Source: Anas platyrhynchos
Lineage: Eukaryota > Chordata > Aves > Anseriformes > Anatidae
Direction: 5' to 3'
Assembly (NCBI RefSeq): GCF_047663525.1
Contig: NC_092594.1
Span: forward strand, 39,622,001-39,686,000
Length of the DNA stretch: 64,000 nucleotides
A model generated the notes under the pieces. It did not search any database, was not told the DNA's origin, and saw only the letters and a list, made by a program, of their open reading frames with translations. The translations under genes were made by a program, and so were the position numbers. Shown here in pieces: positions 1 through 11,700 of this stretch. Within the stretch, counting starts at the first letter, position 1; every line of letters begins with the position of its first letter.

Positions 1-1839
1 TTAGTTAGTTTTACTTATGCTTAGTGAAACACTTCCTTTCTGCTCTTCAAAAGCAGAATAGCTCGGGTCCTGCTGGCCACAACAGGAATAGGACTGGATC
101 CAGATTCCCAACAGTTGTAGCAAAGGTACCATAGAACAATCCTTATTCCTAGACCTGCAGTGTGCTTACAGATCAAAGATGCATTTTAATCCTGATCAGT
201 GTACTTTAATGTATGAATAGATTAGTTAGTATCAGAAAACTTCTAGAAAAAAAACAGGCTGCCAAAAGGAGTTACATTAAACTTATATGTCATTATCCAT
301 ACCTTGTCCCCTGTCTAGAATTACTTTTTTTTTTTTTTTTTTTCTTTTCCCAAGCACAACATTTAATAAAAGTAGATGTCTGGGCAGAAATACGCTCTGT
401 CACTCTGTCTAGATATTTCATTCTCCTCTGGAGCAACAGCACTCTGGCAACAAGTAAAATTTCCCCATTTAGTTATACGAGTGCCAGTTAAGAGTTAATG
501 AAGCTACATCAGTGTAAAAATTAGAAACACAATGAAGAATAAGATCCCTTATCGCTACTTAAACCACTAAGCTGAACACCTGTACTGTCTCTGCGCTTTC
601 AAAATAAATGTATTTTATTTCAGAAAATTACAGTAGCACTTTGTACATACCAGTCACAAAATTATTAATCTTGTATAAATCTTGATATTTCTACTTGTAA
701 ATACTTGCAAACATTTGGGGAATTGTAACCTGTGGTAGCAAACTGAGATCTTGTTTCTGGAGGTTCTCTGTGGTTTTCAGATCTGGTACAAGTGAATCAC
801 CTTTTTTCATGAGCTTCCTTCCCAAATTGTCTACTTAGCAAACAAAATGTCTCTGGATAGGGAGTCCCAAATGTGCTGTTTTTAACAGATATTTTCATTT
901 TAATACACATATGCTGAACATTGTATCAATGTGTAAAGTCATAAATTAGCTGGGGAAAGCTTTGAAATAGAGTTTACATCTTGAAACAGAGTGAATCTGT
1001 CTGTTAATTCGCATCACAAAGAACAGTCCTTTGTACTGACAGGCTGAAAGAAAGTCCCACCAGAGTGTGCAACGAGACATTCACTGTAATATTCTCTGTG
1101 TTACTGCCTTAATCCTGCAGCAGACAAAGTCATTCGAAGTTCTATATAGCAGCCAAAATGTCTATCCATGGCTAGTTTGAGAGACTTAAGTATTAGTGTC
1201 AGAGGTACTACTCCTCTTTGAATCCTGATTTTCACCAAGCTGAGTACTACTTGAGCCAAAAGTCCCATGAATGTCTGTAGCTGAGCTCTGAAAAAAATAA
1301 ATAATAATAATAAAAAAAAAAAATCACGAAATCTGTGAGTAATTAGCCACTTAGAAATCGCTGAATAAATTTCAAACAAAAGCAAGGACATTTTAAAGGT
1401 TCTGTTTTGGCTCAGTGCATGATACATGGATGGGAAGATGGGACTGAGGATCATACTATTCACCCTGCTTAACTTGTACTGTGACCTTGGACATGGGAAA
1501 GAGGTGGGATTTGATCCCAAGACAGCAAATACTATTTTTCTCTGAAAAGCATTTGCTCTCTTGTGGGGGAGGAAAGTTTTCGTTCGTTAAAACAGGTAAC
1601 TTCCTTTGCCTGCCCCAGGCTGAGTTGCGCTTGGCATTCAGAGGCATGACTCAAAATGAAGGAGAGGGTCCTGTGAAAGGCAGCTGCCTACTCTACAAGT
1701 CAGTTCATGCAAGCAGGTCCGCTGGCATTTGGTGCTGACCCTATTTGCTTTCTGTAATTTGTATTTGCCCCGAGATATTGTGCCAACGCTAAATCTCCCT
1801 TCTCTCAGGAAGCCATTACCAGCGAGGCAAACGGAGGAA
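1..1839. other. Non-coding upstream DNA, no feature recognised
   Basis: AT-rich sequence with a T tract at about 325-343 and short A-rich runs near 1290-1322. Open frames here are short and without recognisable domains. No repeat family was recognised. Probably far-upstream LHX8 flank. Confidence 0.6.
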
Positions 1840-2820
1840 AGGTGTGAGCCGGACCCTGCCGGCCGTACCGGCTCGAAATCGGCCGTACCCCACTGGGGAC
1901 CAGCCGCCCGCCGAGCCGCTCCCGGAGCCGCGGTGCACCCGGAGGCCCGGCCCTGAGCCCGGCGGAGCCGCAGGGCAGTCCCGCAGCGCCCCGTACCCCG
2001 TGTACGACTGCTCCACCTCGCAGTGCGTAGGAAGGTTCCCTTCAGTAGCCTCATCTTCAAAGATTTTTATTTGCCACCTCCGCTGTTTCCCTCTAGCCGG
2101 CACTCTTGGCAGCTGCTGTCAATGCGCGCGAAAGCACGGCGGGCCCCGGCCCGGGGAGCACACACCTCATCCCGACGGACGCCGAGGGCAGCGGCATCCC
2201 CACCGCGCCCGGCGGAGCGCCGCCGCCGAGCCCCACGCTCGCGTCCCGCCAGGGCACCGACCCTCATCGCGGAAAGCGGAGGCGGGGGCTCCGCGGAGGG
2301 ACCGGAGCCGTGCGGGGCCGGGGGCGCACGGCAGGGTGCGTGCAGCACCGCGCACACGCTGCCCGCGCTCCCGCCGGGGCGGAGCTGCGGCCCCTTCGCG
2401 AAGCGTGGAGCGCAAGACGGCTCGGAGCCAGCCGGAGGGTTCGCTGCTCCCACAGCACCCGCCTGGGGCCCTGGAGCCCCCCAAAGCCAGCGCCCGGGCG
2501 CGGACCGCCCTCCTGGGCTTCGCTGCGGGGACCCGCCGAGGCGCCCTGCCCCGGCCGCTCCTCGGTGGCCACGGTAGCGGGGAGCCGAGGCGACGGGCGG
2601 CGTCGGGGTGACCCCTGGCCGGCCCCCGCAGCCCTCCTGCTGCCGTTGCCCCTCGGACGTGTCGCAGGAGCCCGGAGCAGGGGCAGCTGCCGCGCGGCCT
2701 CTCCCTCGCAGAGGGGTGAGGGAGAAGAAAGGGGCTCTGTCCTCACCGGCGGCGACCGAGGTAGCCGAGAAGCTCCGGCGGGCCCCCTCCGCCCCTCGGC
2801 ACACGCGTTTCCATTTGACG
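1840..2820. promoter_or_regulatory. Upstream CpG island 1
   Basis: About 1 kb of very GC-rich, CpG-dense sequence sharply bordered by AT-rich DNA. Several overlapping ORFs exist on both strands, but none shows a recognisable domain and their alanine/arginine/proline-rich composition is that of GC-rich non-coding DNA. It may be an alternative promoter or Polycomb-type regulatory island of LHX8 (inference). Confidence 0.6.
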
Positions 2821-2879
2821 GCCCAGGTCTCCTGCCAGAGAGCAGTGTTTATTCATTACATAAACAGAAGTGAAAGGAA

Positions 2880-4180
2880 TTAAGCGGGTAGATGTGATAG
2901 CTCAGGGGTACCTTTCAGGCTCTTCAGCATAGATTTTCTACGCTTGTAGAAAACAGGACATCCTTACAACCGAAAACAGGCAGTAAGTTTTGTAGCTGTG
3001 TATTCATAGACAGCCAACGATGGTTTCCATTTAGGTTCTGCCCTACAGCGTGCTAAGGGCAAAGAGCTCTTTTACATAATGTGATCACTGTTACAATTTC
3101 CTCTGTCCCTGGCACTTTCCCTAAATGAATGACAGCATGACACAATTAGCACGGATGCTTAAAAGGTCAGCTTATAGATAAAGGTTTTCACTGCAATTTC
3201 AAGAATGCATAGGTGCAACACCTAATTTGAACATGCATAGGTTTCATCCAGGTAGTCTGTTCATGGTGTGGAAATCAAATACACAATAGTGAGACCTAAG
3301 TAAATGAGGCAAAGCTATTGCAGTTACACTCTGGGGTGCCAGAACGACTCCCTACACTTACTTCTGCCGTGCAAGGGCCACTTCTCTAAAACGATGCAGG
3401 GCTGCATCCCAATACCTCCCTTCTTGCTGTTTGCCTCCCCTGCCTCCATGTTTCTACAGGGGAAGAAAAGAAAAGAAAATGGAAGAAAGGGAAGAAAGAG
3501 AGGAAGTGAGGAAGAAAAAGCTTTGCATCAAGTTCCGGACATTGGCACAAGAACCGCCAGCTCACACATTCGATTAGGACACAGAGACATTTCCCTCTGA
3601 CTGACTTGGTCATTCCCAACTAAGCAACACGGAGCTCCACACTGGAACAGTCATGAGCAAAAGCCACATGTGTACAGCTTCAGAAGATACTGGACCCACA
3701 AACTGAAGACAGAGAGCCTGGCCCAATAAAAGTGCATTACACAGATTTAGATTTGGAAAACAAGTTATTGTTAAGAGACTGGGCTGGTTTACCCCTCACT
3801 AAACCAGCCCAGAAGCAAGAATTCAGGACTAGTCCAAACCCTGCAGCTTTCACCAATGGCTGGAGCCAGTGGGGATGCAAACTCACAAAGAGCAAGCCCG
3901 AGCATGCTGGCTTGATTCCACTGCCTGTCTGCTGCAGCCCTCAGAGGCCCCCGCAACCCAGGGGGCTGTGGTCTACAGATGGAAAACCTCTGGATACTGG
4001 CAGGTGTGCAAGTATCAAAGTACGTATAAGAGGATGGCTGAGACAGGAGAGGGGAGCGTGCATGGAAGTGAACTTTGTCCCGCATAGCTGTCAGGCTCTC
4101 CTCTCCGATCTGTCTCTCCTGCCAGACAGCTGCTGGCAAATGAAGTGACCACATGGCCCCACGGTTGCACAAGGAGCAAA
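2880..4180. other. Non-coding DNA between CpG islands
   Basis: Ordinary unique-looking sequence. A purine-rich GAAA/GGAA stretch lies at about 3462-3520. No coding signal was found. Confidence 0.55.
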
Positions 4181-5480
4181 CCGCACAGAGCCAGAGCAGA
4201 ACGCGCAGTCCCTCCTCCTTGCCTCACCCGAGCCTCCCTCCGGGAGCACGGAGAGACCTGGAGGTCCATAAACGAACGGGGAGGTGAGACTGCGAGATGA
4301 GGGCACACAGCCGTCGGGCGGGCTGCGGAACCTCATTGCCGCTGCCAGCGCAGGACAGGCTCGGAGCAGGTGGCGGGGAGGCCGCGACCGGCGGGGTTCC
4401 GCCGGGACAGCGCCCGGCCCGCTGGGGGCGGCGAGGCAGCGCGGAGCGGTGCCGCCGCCAGGCTGGGCAGAGGCGGGCTGCGGGGAGGGCGGCGCGGTCG
4501 CAGCTGCGCTACCCGGGCGCAGTCGCTCCCTCGCAAGCCGTGCGAAACGCCGCGAACGGAACGCTTGTCCCGCCGTGTCCCGCGAGCCTCCGCGCCCCCG
4601 GCCGGCACCTCCTGCAGCACATCCTTAGCAGAGGCGTAGCTGGAGGAGCGCGGGTCCGCCGCCCGCCGTCGTTTTCGGGGACCCCCGGGGCAGGGGACGG
4701 CGCGGAGGCAGCCGCAGGGCGGTATCGCCCCGGCGGCGAGAACGGACCGTGCGCTACGGGACTAGCGGGGGTGGGCGGCCCAGCTTTACCGCAGCTTAGT
4801 TTCAGCGCCCGCTTTTCGTAAACTGACCGCGATGCCATTTTTAATTTCTCAGCAGCCCGACTTTTTCGCGGGAGAGGAAGTTTCGCTAGAGCGCCCTTCA
4901 GAGAGAAGCATCCAGCATCTGCGCTACGGTGCAGTCTGAGATTAAGAAGCCCATGTGCCAATACCCTCTCGTTAAAACCACCCTTATTCTCCGCGTTCAG
5001 CATTTTCTTCGTGCTGCGCCTTGCTGTCAGATATTTAAGAGATCTCTCCTGCGTGTAACTGATTAGCACTCTCCCCCACACACATCCTCGCATTACTTGT
5101 GAGAGAGAGGAATCAGAAACAGGCGCAGTCCCCCCGTCGGAGAGTCCCGTGGGAGTCCTCCACTCCTTCTCGCTCCGCGCACAGAAGCCCGCGCTCCCTC
5201 CCGGCGCTCTCCAGCGCTCGGCTCTGCTCGCAGCCTCGACAGGACAAGGCTGAGGCCGCCCCGCCCGGCCCAGCCGCGACGGACTGTCTGCCCCCGGCAA
5301 GTTCCCTTCCTGTCCCGTCTCTCCCTGCTGACAGCCCGTCGACGAACCTGCCGCCCCTGCGGCGCTTCAGCTGGTTCCCACGCGTGGGGCCCGCGGGGCG
5401 CTGAGAGGCGCGATTAAAGCACCATCCGAGCCGTGCCTCCCTCCGATGTGCATGGAGCACAAGGGAGACGAGGGCGCGCA
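4180..5480. promoter_or_regulatory. Upstream CpG island 2
   Basis: CpG-dense from about 4180 to 4800 and again from 5130 to 5480, with a more moderate stretch between. An E2F-like TTTTTCGCGGG lies near 4862. No conserved protein is seen in any frame. Probably a developmental regulatory island or unannotated first exon of a transcript. Confidence 0.55.
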
Positions 5481-5789
5481 GAAGCTGGCGATTCACTAAA
5501 CTCTGTGTATCTACGTGCTTTCATCTTCTCAGAAACGATGCTGTGCTAGGAATATTCACTAAAATAGCGAGGGCGCGTAACTGTGAAATGGTGAAGTTTT
5601 AGACTGGACTTTGGAAAGGTAGGGGACAAAAGCGTACAGGCGAAGCACGGGTGGAGTCCGGATAGCCAAGCCCATGCGCTGTCCGCGTCCATCCCCATGT
5701 ACACACTAGCATTTCTGACCTCTTCTCGGAAAGAACTCTTCTCTCCAACAAGCTCGGCAAATACATTCCCTTCTTGCGAAGCACCCCCA

Positions 5790-7290
5790 GCCATAGCAAT
5801 ACCCAAGCTCCGCTACCTGTCTCCGCAAGGCGCGTTATCCTCCTGTCCCTCCGTGGCTCCTGCGCCGCCAGGGCCTCCGGGGCCGCCGACCCAGCCGGCC
5901 TCGGGACGGAGGATTCGGCCCGCGGCTCCGCGCAGCCCTCGGGGCGGTCGTGGGCGAGCCCCCCGAGCCCCGCACCCCAGCGCGGGAGCGGCGGGTCCGC
6001 GGCAGCGGCAGGGACCGAGGATGTGGGCGGGGGGCTGCCGCAGGGAGCTGGGCGGGGGGGCCGCCAGTGCATCCGCGGCTTTCCCCATCGCCCGCTCGTC
6101 GCCTGGCGGAGCCAGGCACCGAAAACAAGAAACACTGAGAAATCTCCCGTACACTCTGTTTTTACTCCAGACACACGATTTACTGCTGCACGTTTGCTAT
6201 TCCCGCGGGGAACAACGCCCGTATTGATTTTGTTGTCTCCGACTGCTATATTTGTCTTGGAGAAAAGGTGTACGCATATAGAAAAGGTGTTGTTTTATCG
6301 AAATCTAATATTCAGCCGTCCGCGAAACGCGCACAAGCACTCTGAAATAGCGCGGGGAAAGGACCGACGCGCAATAAACGGCGCTGCTCCGGCCCTGCAG
6401 CGGGGCAGGTCTCGGGGTTGCACGCCGGCACTACCCAGGCCTCTCTATCCCGTTTCCTCCACGGCACATTTCTTTGGATGCCCCCAGACCAGACGATCGT
6501 TTTCTGTTGCGCCGTCTAGAACGGACGATAGCTCTAATGCCGTACCTCTGCTGGTCACGGACGGAGAGAGCCGCGGAGAGCGGGTCCCCGCGGGCTCCGT
6601 CCTGACTGCGGCTGCGGGCCGAGCCCGACGCGGGCGAGCTCGTCTCCCGGCCGGAGCCCGCGAGGCACTCGTCTCCGCAGCACTCGGCCAGCGGCAGCCC
6701 AGGTCGTTCCGCCGCGGACGGGGAGCAGAGGGGGCCTCGCGGGAGTCCCGAGAGGAAACCACTGTGCGTGGCTCCCGGGCTGGGACCGGGCAGCTCCGCT
6801 GCGCGCCCCGATTCCGATTCGCAGCGGCGATTCCCGGGGAAGAGGAAAGCTTCCGGCAGCCGGGGTCCCCGCACGTCGCCCTGCGGTGCTGTGCCGGTCA
6901 CATCGCGGCGGCGCGGGCCCTCGAGATCCCCCCGCCATCCGGTCGGCGCGACGGGCACACGGCGGCCCGGGCTGGGGACGGCATGGGCAGCAGCCTGAGC
7001 CCCACGGGGAGATGCCCGTAAGCCGTTTCCAGACGAGCGAGGAGGGCCGGGCTGGGGCGTCCCGGGACTGACAGGGTCCCCCGTCCGCCAGCGAGGACAC
7101 TCGGGGACCCGACGGGCGCGTCGGACCCTCCCGCTCGGCGTGCCCGGGGCGGGGAGCGGGAACGGAGCGGGAACGGAGCGGGAACGGAGCGCGCCCGCGC
7201 CCAGCCCCGGCCGAGACAGCCAGCTCCGCCGCCCCTGCGACTGGGCTGGCTTCCGTCGCGCCATCCTAAACCTCGTCGTAGTCAGAAAAG
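5790..7290. promoter_or_regulatory. Upstream CpG island 3
   Basis: About 1.5 kb with two GC-rich cores (5830-6130 and 6390-7270). It contains the longest open frame of the window (415 codons, 5774-7021, + strand). The translation is low-complexity and matches no family I know, so I treat it as non-coding. Confidence 0.55.
7154..7192 (+). repeat. 11-bp tandem repeat, about 3 copies
   Basis: The unit GAGCGGGAACG is repeated about 3.3 times without a mismatch inside upstream CpG island 3. Short GC-rich minisatellite; no function visible. Confidence 0.85.
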
Positions 7291-7844
7291 AGCGCTACTT
7301 GCCTGCCAGTCTGAAAGACTTTGTTGCGGCAGCAGCTGTTAGGGATCCTAAGACTAAATTTAAGCGAGACTCGGTCTAGGGTCAGATCAGTTTTAGCGCT
7401 GGGCAAACGAGAGACTTACTAGGGACGTTCACTAAGGCTCGGCGCCGCCACGCAGTCAACTACAGTCGCACAGATTCCAGATTCGGGGCCTAGAATTTGA
7501 AACAAAAATTTCGGGGGGTGGGGGGAAGAGCAAGTATTACGGGGTTAGTCCTTTCCTACAACGTTTCAAAAGCAGAATTCTGTTTTATCAAATTTAGTAT
7601 TTCCAACCGTCCGGGAAGCTTGGTTTATGGAAACGTCACAAAATGTCTCACATCTATCGTCAGAGCAAAAACAAAAAGAGAGGGAGAAAAGGGTGGAAAC
7701 ATAACGAGAAGTTTAATTAAAAACACCTGTCTAGTTAAGTACGTGCAGAGAAGCAGATAGCCCGAATATTTACCTCACCTGCGATGGACAAGCTGTTGCT
7801 TTATTCCCCTGAAACGTCCCGAGTACGCTAGCAGTATTTGGTTT

Positions 7845-7866
7845 GGGGGGGGGGGGTGGGAGGGGG
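7845..7866 (+). repeat. G-rich tract upstream of LHX8
   Basis: A run of twelve G, then TGGGAGGGGG. It could form a G-quadruplex on the + strand, about 830 bp upstream of the LHX8 start codon. Confidence 0.8.
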
Positions 7867-8021
7867 ACGACACGACACACACACACTCTCTGTGGGGAAT
7901 GTGTACGCGGAAAAAGCATACAAGTAACCCACAAGTAACCCCCTCCGCTAAGAAAAATGTTCTAGTTCTCCGGAGAGATGTGAACAGCCGGCTCCTAGAA
8001 GCCTCTGTCCACAGCGTGAAC

Positions 8022-8059
8022 AAAGACACGGATGTTAATTAGCAACATCCGTGATCTTT
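8022..8059. promoter_or_regulatory. Inverted repeat with TAAT-containing loop, upstream of LHX8
   Basis: Perfect 10-bp arms (8027-8036 CACGGATGTT and 8044-8053) are separated by AATTAGC and extended by 5 more pairs after one bulged base. The centre GTTAATTAGC contains a homeodomain TAAT core. It lies about 640 bp upstream of the LHX8 ATG, so it is a candidate cis element (inference). Confidence 0.6.
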
Positions 8060-8695
8060 GAGGCTTAATTTCAGAACCGGAGTAATGCTACAGCCTTTGG
8101 CCAGCTCAGATGTTCTCTCTTTAGCTTAATGAGAAAGGTTTTGTAATGGGACCTTGGAAACGCAGAGAAGTGTAGAAACAGCAAAACAGATTTAGGAGTT
8201 GTGAGCCTCTCTAAGCTATACGAATGCGATCGGGCTTTAGGTTTCAGCAGGACGGAAAAACCTTTCCCGTTCACACGTAGCCTTTCTGTCGCGTTTTTCT
8301 TTGCTAATACGGAGAGAGATGTAACTCGAATCTTTGTTTAGACTGGAGGGAGAGAGAAGCCGCAGCAAACGCTGAAGAGAAACGGGAGGGGCGGGGGTGT
8401 CCTCTGGTGTTTTTTCTTTTTCTTTTTTTCTTTTTTTTTTTTTTGGCTGGCTGAACAAAACCTGGCGCGGGCTCTCTGGTGCAGATAACGATCTCGCTCT
8501 GTTCAGAAGGCGGGTTTTGCGCAGGAGGTGAGGCCAGCGAACCCGCGGAAGGCAGGTCCCCGCGCGGCAGGGTCCACCCCCTTGAAAACAAAACTTTTTT
8601 TCCTGCAGGCGCTGAGAGCAGAGACCCGGAGCAGGGTCCCCGGAGCAGCCTCATCGCGCCCCCGCCGCGGAGCTGGTATGCGGTAGGGTAGTGCC

Positions 8696-8776
8696 ATGTA
8701 TTGGAAGAGCGACCCGATGTTCGTGTGCAGGCTGGATGACAAGGATCTTCCTGCGCTCGGCGGCCCCTCGGAGAAG
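8696..8776 (+). CDS. LHX8: LHX8 coding exon 1
   Basis: Encodes the first 27 residues, starting [11 protein letters not shown] and ending PSEK, then a GTGAG donor at 8777. The ATG has G at -3 and a stop codon in frame 10-12 bases upstream, so this is the natural start unless an upstream exon splices in. It lies in a CpG island. It ends in phase 0. Confidence 0.9.
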
Positions 8777-11700
8777 GTGAGCGGGGCGGCGGCGCAGAGG
8801 GAGCGGGCGGCGGTCGCCCGGCGGGGGCTGCACGGAAGCGAGCGCGGCGCCGGTGCCCGGTGCGGGGCGGGTCCCAGGCGGGAGCCCCGTGCCGGCTGGC
8901 GGGTTCCGCCTCTCCCCGCTCGAGTCTGGGGGTCCCGGGACCGCCGGCTGCGCCTGCTTGGCGGAGAAGCGCTGGCTCCCGCCGCGACCGTCAGCGGAGA
9001 GGCTCCGGTCGGGCCCTGCAGGTGCTCGCATGCGTGCGGGCCGGGACGGCCGGAGCTCCCCGCCTCTGCCGGGCGAGACTGGCCGCCGCCAGCGCTGACA
9101 GCGGTCTCCCGTGCGCTCCCCCGTAGGCGAGCCCCGCGGCGGCCGACGAGGACTCCTGCTCTTCCTCCGCCGCGCTGTCGCCCTCCTCCTCGCCACGGTC
9201 CATGGCCTCGGGCTCCGGCTGCGCCCCCAACAAGTGCGTGTGCAGCAGCTGCGGCCTGGAGATCGTGGACAAATACCTGCTGAAGGTAAGAGCGCCCGCC
9301 GGCCCCTGCCCTTCGGGCTTGGGTTCCGGCCTGACCTGAGACTGCAGCGTCTATACCGAGACCCGCGCCGCCCCTCCGTCGGCACGGGGCCGCGGCCGCG
9401 GAGGCCGAGCCCGCGGGGGCCGGGCGAAGCCCCGTGCCCGGCTGCCCTCGGCCGGGGGGAGCGCGGCGTCCGCCCCCGGGCGGTGCGGGGAGAAGCTCGG
9501 CCGGGCCGCGGCGGGCGGCGCTCGGGACGGCGGAGCCTGGCGCGGCAGCGGCGTCCGGCGCCTCGAAGCCGTGCTGGCTCCCGGCACACAGGAAGATCCT
9601 CGGAAACCGAGCTCAACGAGAAAACGCGACAGCGCTGCGAGCGGATAAACGAGCTCCAAGGAAACATGCCCCCTTTCTCTCGCTTGTCTCCGAACCGCTT
9701 CCCTTCGTCGCTGTTACTTTGGCAGTTAGCATCCGTAACGTTTAGCACGTTATTTTGGCTGCAGCCGAGACCGTATGCCCTTCGGCTTGCAGATGTGAGT
9801 AGAACTACTGCAGAAACGGCACTTAATGCCATGAAGCTAACTGCACACGTCTGTGAGGTTTGGGCCTTTCAGGAAAGCTGAAGTGGTATTTATGTTTTGA
9901 TAACAGTTTTCTGTTTTGGGGCCGCTTTTTCTCGTGTTCTCTATGAGGAGCGTGAAAGAACACTGTTCAGTACATGGTTAAGTTTCTGGTTGTGCTTTAT
10001 GCTCCCGATTAAGCAGTGGTAGCACGACCCATTTTTTATTAGCTATTTTATAATATTTTTTTTTTTAGTGTGATGCTATGAATCTAAAGGCAAAAAGTAC
10101 CTATTCAGAAGCGTGGAAGTGAGCTACTCCTCTAAAACGTGTTCTACTAATATCTGTAGAAGAAGGAAATCTGTGTGATTGCAGAGCAGTTTTGCTAGTC
10201 TTAGCATTCAGGACTGAGCAAGATTATTTAAAATCGAAAACGTGGTGGTCTCTAAGTATAAAATTTAAGGCAGCTGGGAGGTGGCTATTTTCCTCTAGAA
10301 TTCCAGCCATTAGTTTTCCTGGATCAGAGTCTTGCCTCTCCACTTTCAAAAGTGAGATTAGAAAATTCTTCTTTCAGTCACTTGATTGTAATAGGTGAAG
10401 CTTTAAACGAAGTCATATATCCTGCAAAGAGAAAGTTGATAGCACCACTGAAAACATCAAAATAATCTGTTTAGATCATTTGCTTTAGATCTCAGTGGTG
10501 ATAAGAAGGTCAAAGGAACGTGTATGTCAGGTTGGCATTCATTTAAAACAAGGTTGTTGCAGTTCAGGAAAGCTGTATATCATTTGTGCTAGTAAACCCC
10601 AGTCACCGTTGCATTAGGCTGGTTTTGCACACGAAGTGTGCTGTGGAACTGGGAGCAGAGCTGACAGAAATTGGTTCTGGTTGCATTAACTCCAGTGATA
10701 TTTAGGTAGGTCATTTACATCACTGTTTACATCACTGTCTTCTGCCTGAAAAACTGGGATAGTGTGGCTTGGAGAGAAAGATTTCTAAATGATTATTTAG
10801 ACTTCAAACTTTATTCCCTTCTGTATATAGGTGGTAAAAGAAATCTGTGGTGGGAGCCTGGTAATCTTGCTGATCATCAGCAGCGTGTATTCTAATTTCA
10901 GCCCTATAAATTAACAAATAAGAAGGTAGAAGGATGACATCAACCTGGGCATGTAACAAAGCTACTGATTTCTTCTATGGAAGAGCATTAGCCTCTCAAG
11001 AGCAGTCAGTGCAACGAGCTTTGTCTTGTGGGATGTCAGCTTGTGCCTTGCACCGCTGATGCTGCACGGAGCTGTGTGCCAGCAGCCTGGCTGTGCATGG
11101 GATCCCGTTGCCTTCTCTAGGGATCCTGGTGTGGGCTGTAGTGGGCGTCGCCTGGCAAGTCTTTGTGTGCAGAAGCACTGGGTGGGCTTGGTCTGGCCCA
11201 AAAGCTGCTGTCCTGTGTCTGTCTGCAGTGCATCCATTTTAAAGAATAGTTGTGAGGCTCAATTTGGTGACAGCTGTTATCAACAGTTTCACATTATACT
11301 GTGGTGAAAATTTGTCAGTCTATGAAAATATGGCTGCCAACAAGAATAAATCTTGTGGGAGCATTGAGCAGCTGCAAGATGTAATATTAAAACCTCAAGA
11401 ATGGCTGAAATAGACTTTTCCAGCCTGATCTATAAGATTTGATACCTTACTTTCTCTTTCTCTGTGGCTTGTCTGGCAGCATTTTTATGAAAGGAACATC
11501 CTGGATTATCTCAAATCTGCTGTTTTGCCATTCACAGTATATGGGCTGAAGTTCTTAATGTTTGCTATAGGATGAGAAATGGACACAGGACACTTAAAAA
11601 ATGAAAATTCATATATCTCAACTTTCTGGTTGCTTGCTTTATGTAATTTCTCCTATAAAATCTAGAATTATATAAACACCTACTACTTAACTTCTGTGGT

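Larger units (their letters stand above)
8400..9640 (+). promoter_or_regulatory. CpG island at LHX8 promoter, exons 1-2
   Basis: GC-rich, CpG-dense DNA covers LHX8 exons 1 and 2 and intron 1. A poly-T tract lies at about 8410-8445. No convincing TATA box is seen near the start codon, as expected for a CpG-island promoter. Long ORFs here on both strands are by-products of high GC. Confidence 0.75.

Noticed and set aside
1844..2873. Several overlapping frames of 160-255 codons in upstream CpG island 1
   Set aside because: They occur in almost every frame at once, which points to GC content rather than coding.
5774..7021. 415-codon open frame, + strand
   Set aside because: Lies in a CpG island. 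The product is low-complexity Arg/Ala/Pro/Ser with no domain, and opposite-strand frames are equally long; stop codons are simply rare in GC-rich DNA.
8651..9832. 393-codon open frame, - strand, over the LHX8 promoter
   Set aside because: Antisense to real LHX8 exons 1 and 2 and inside a CpG island; arginine/proline-rich with no known fold. A by-product of composition.
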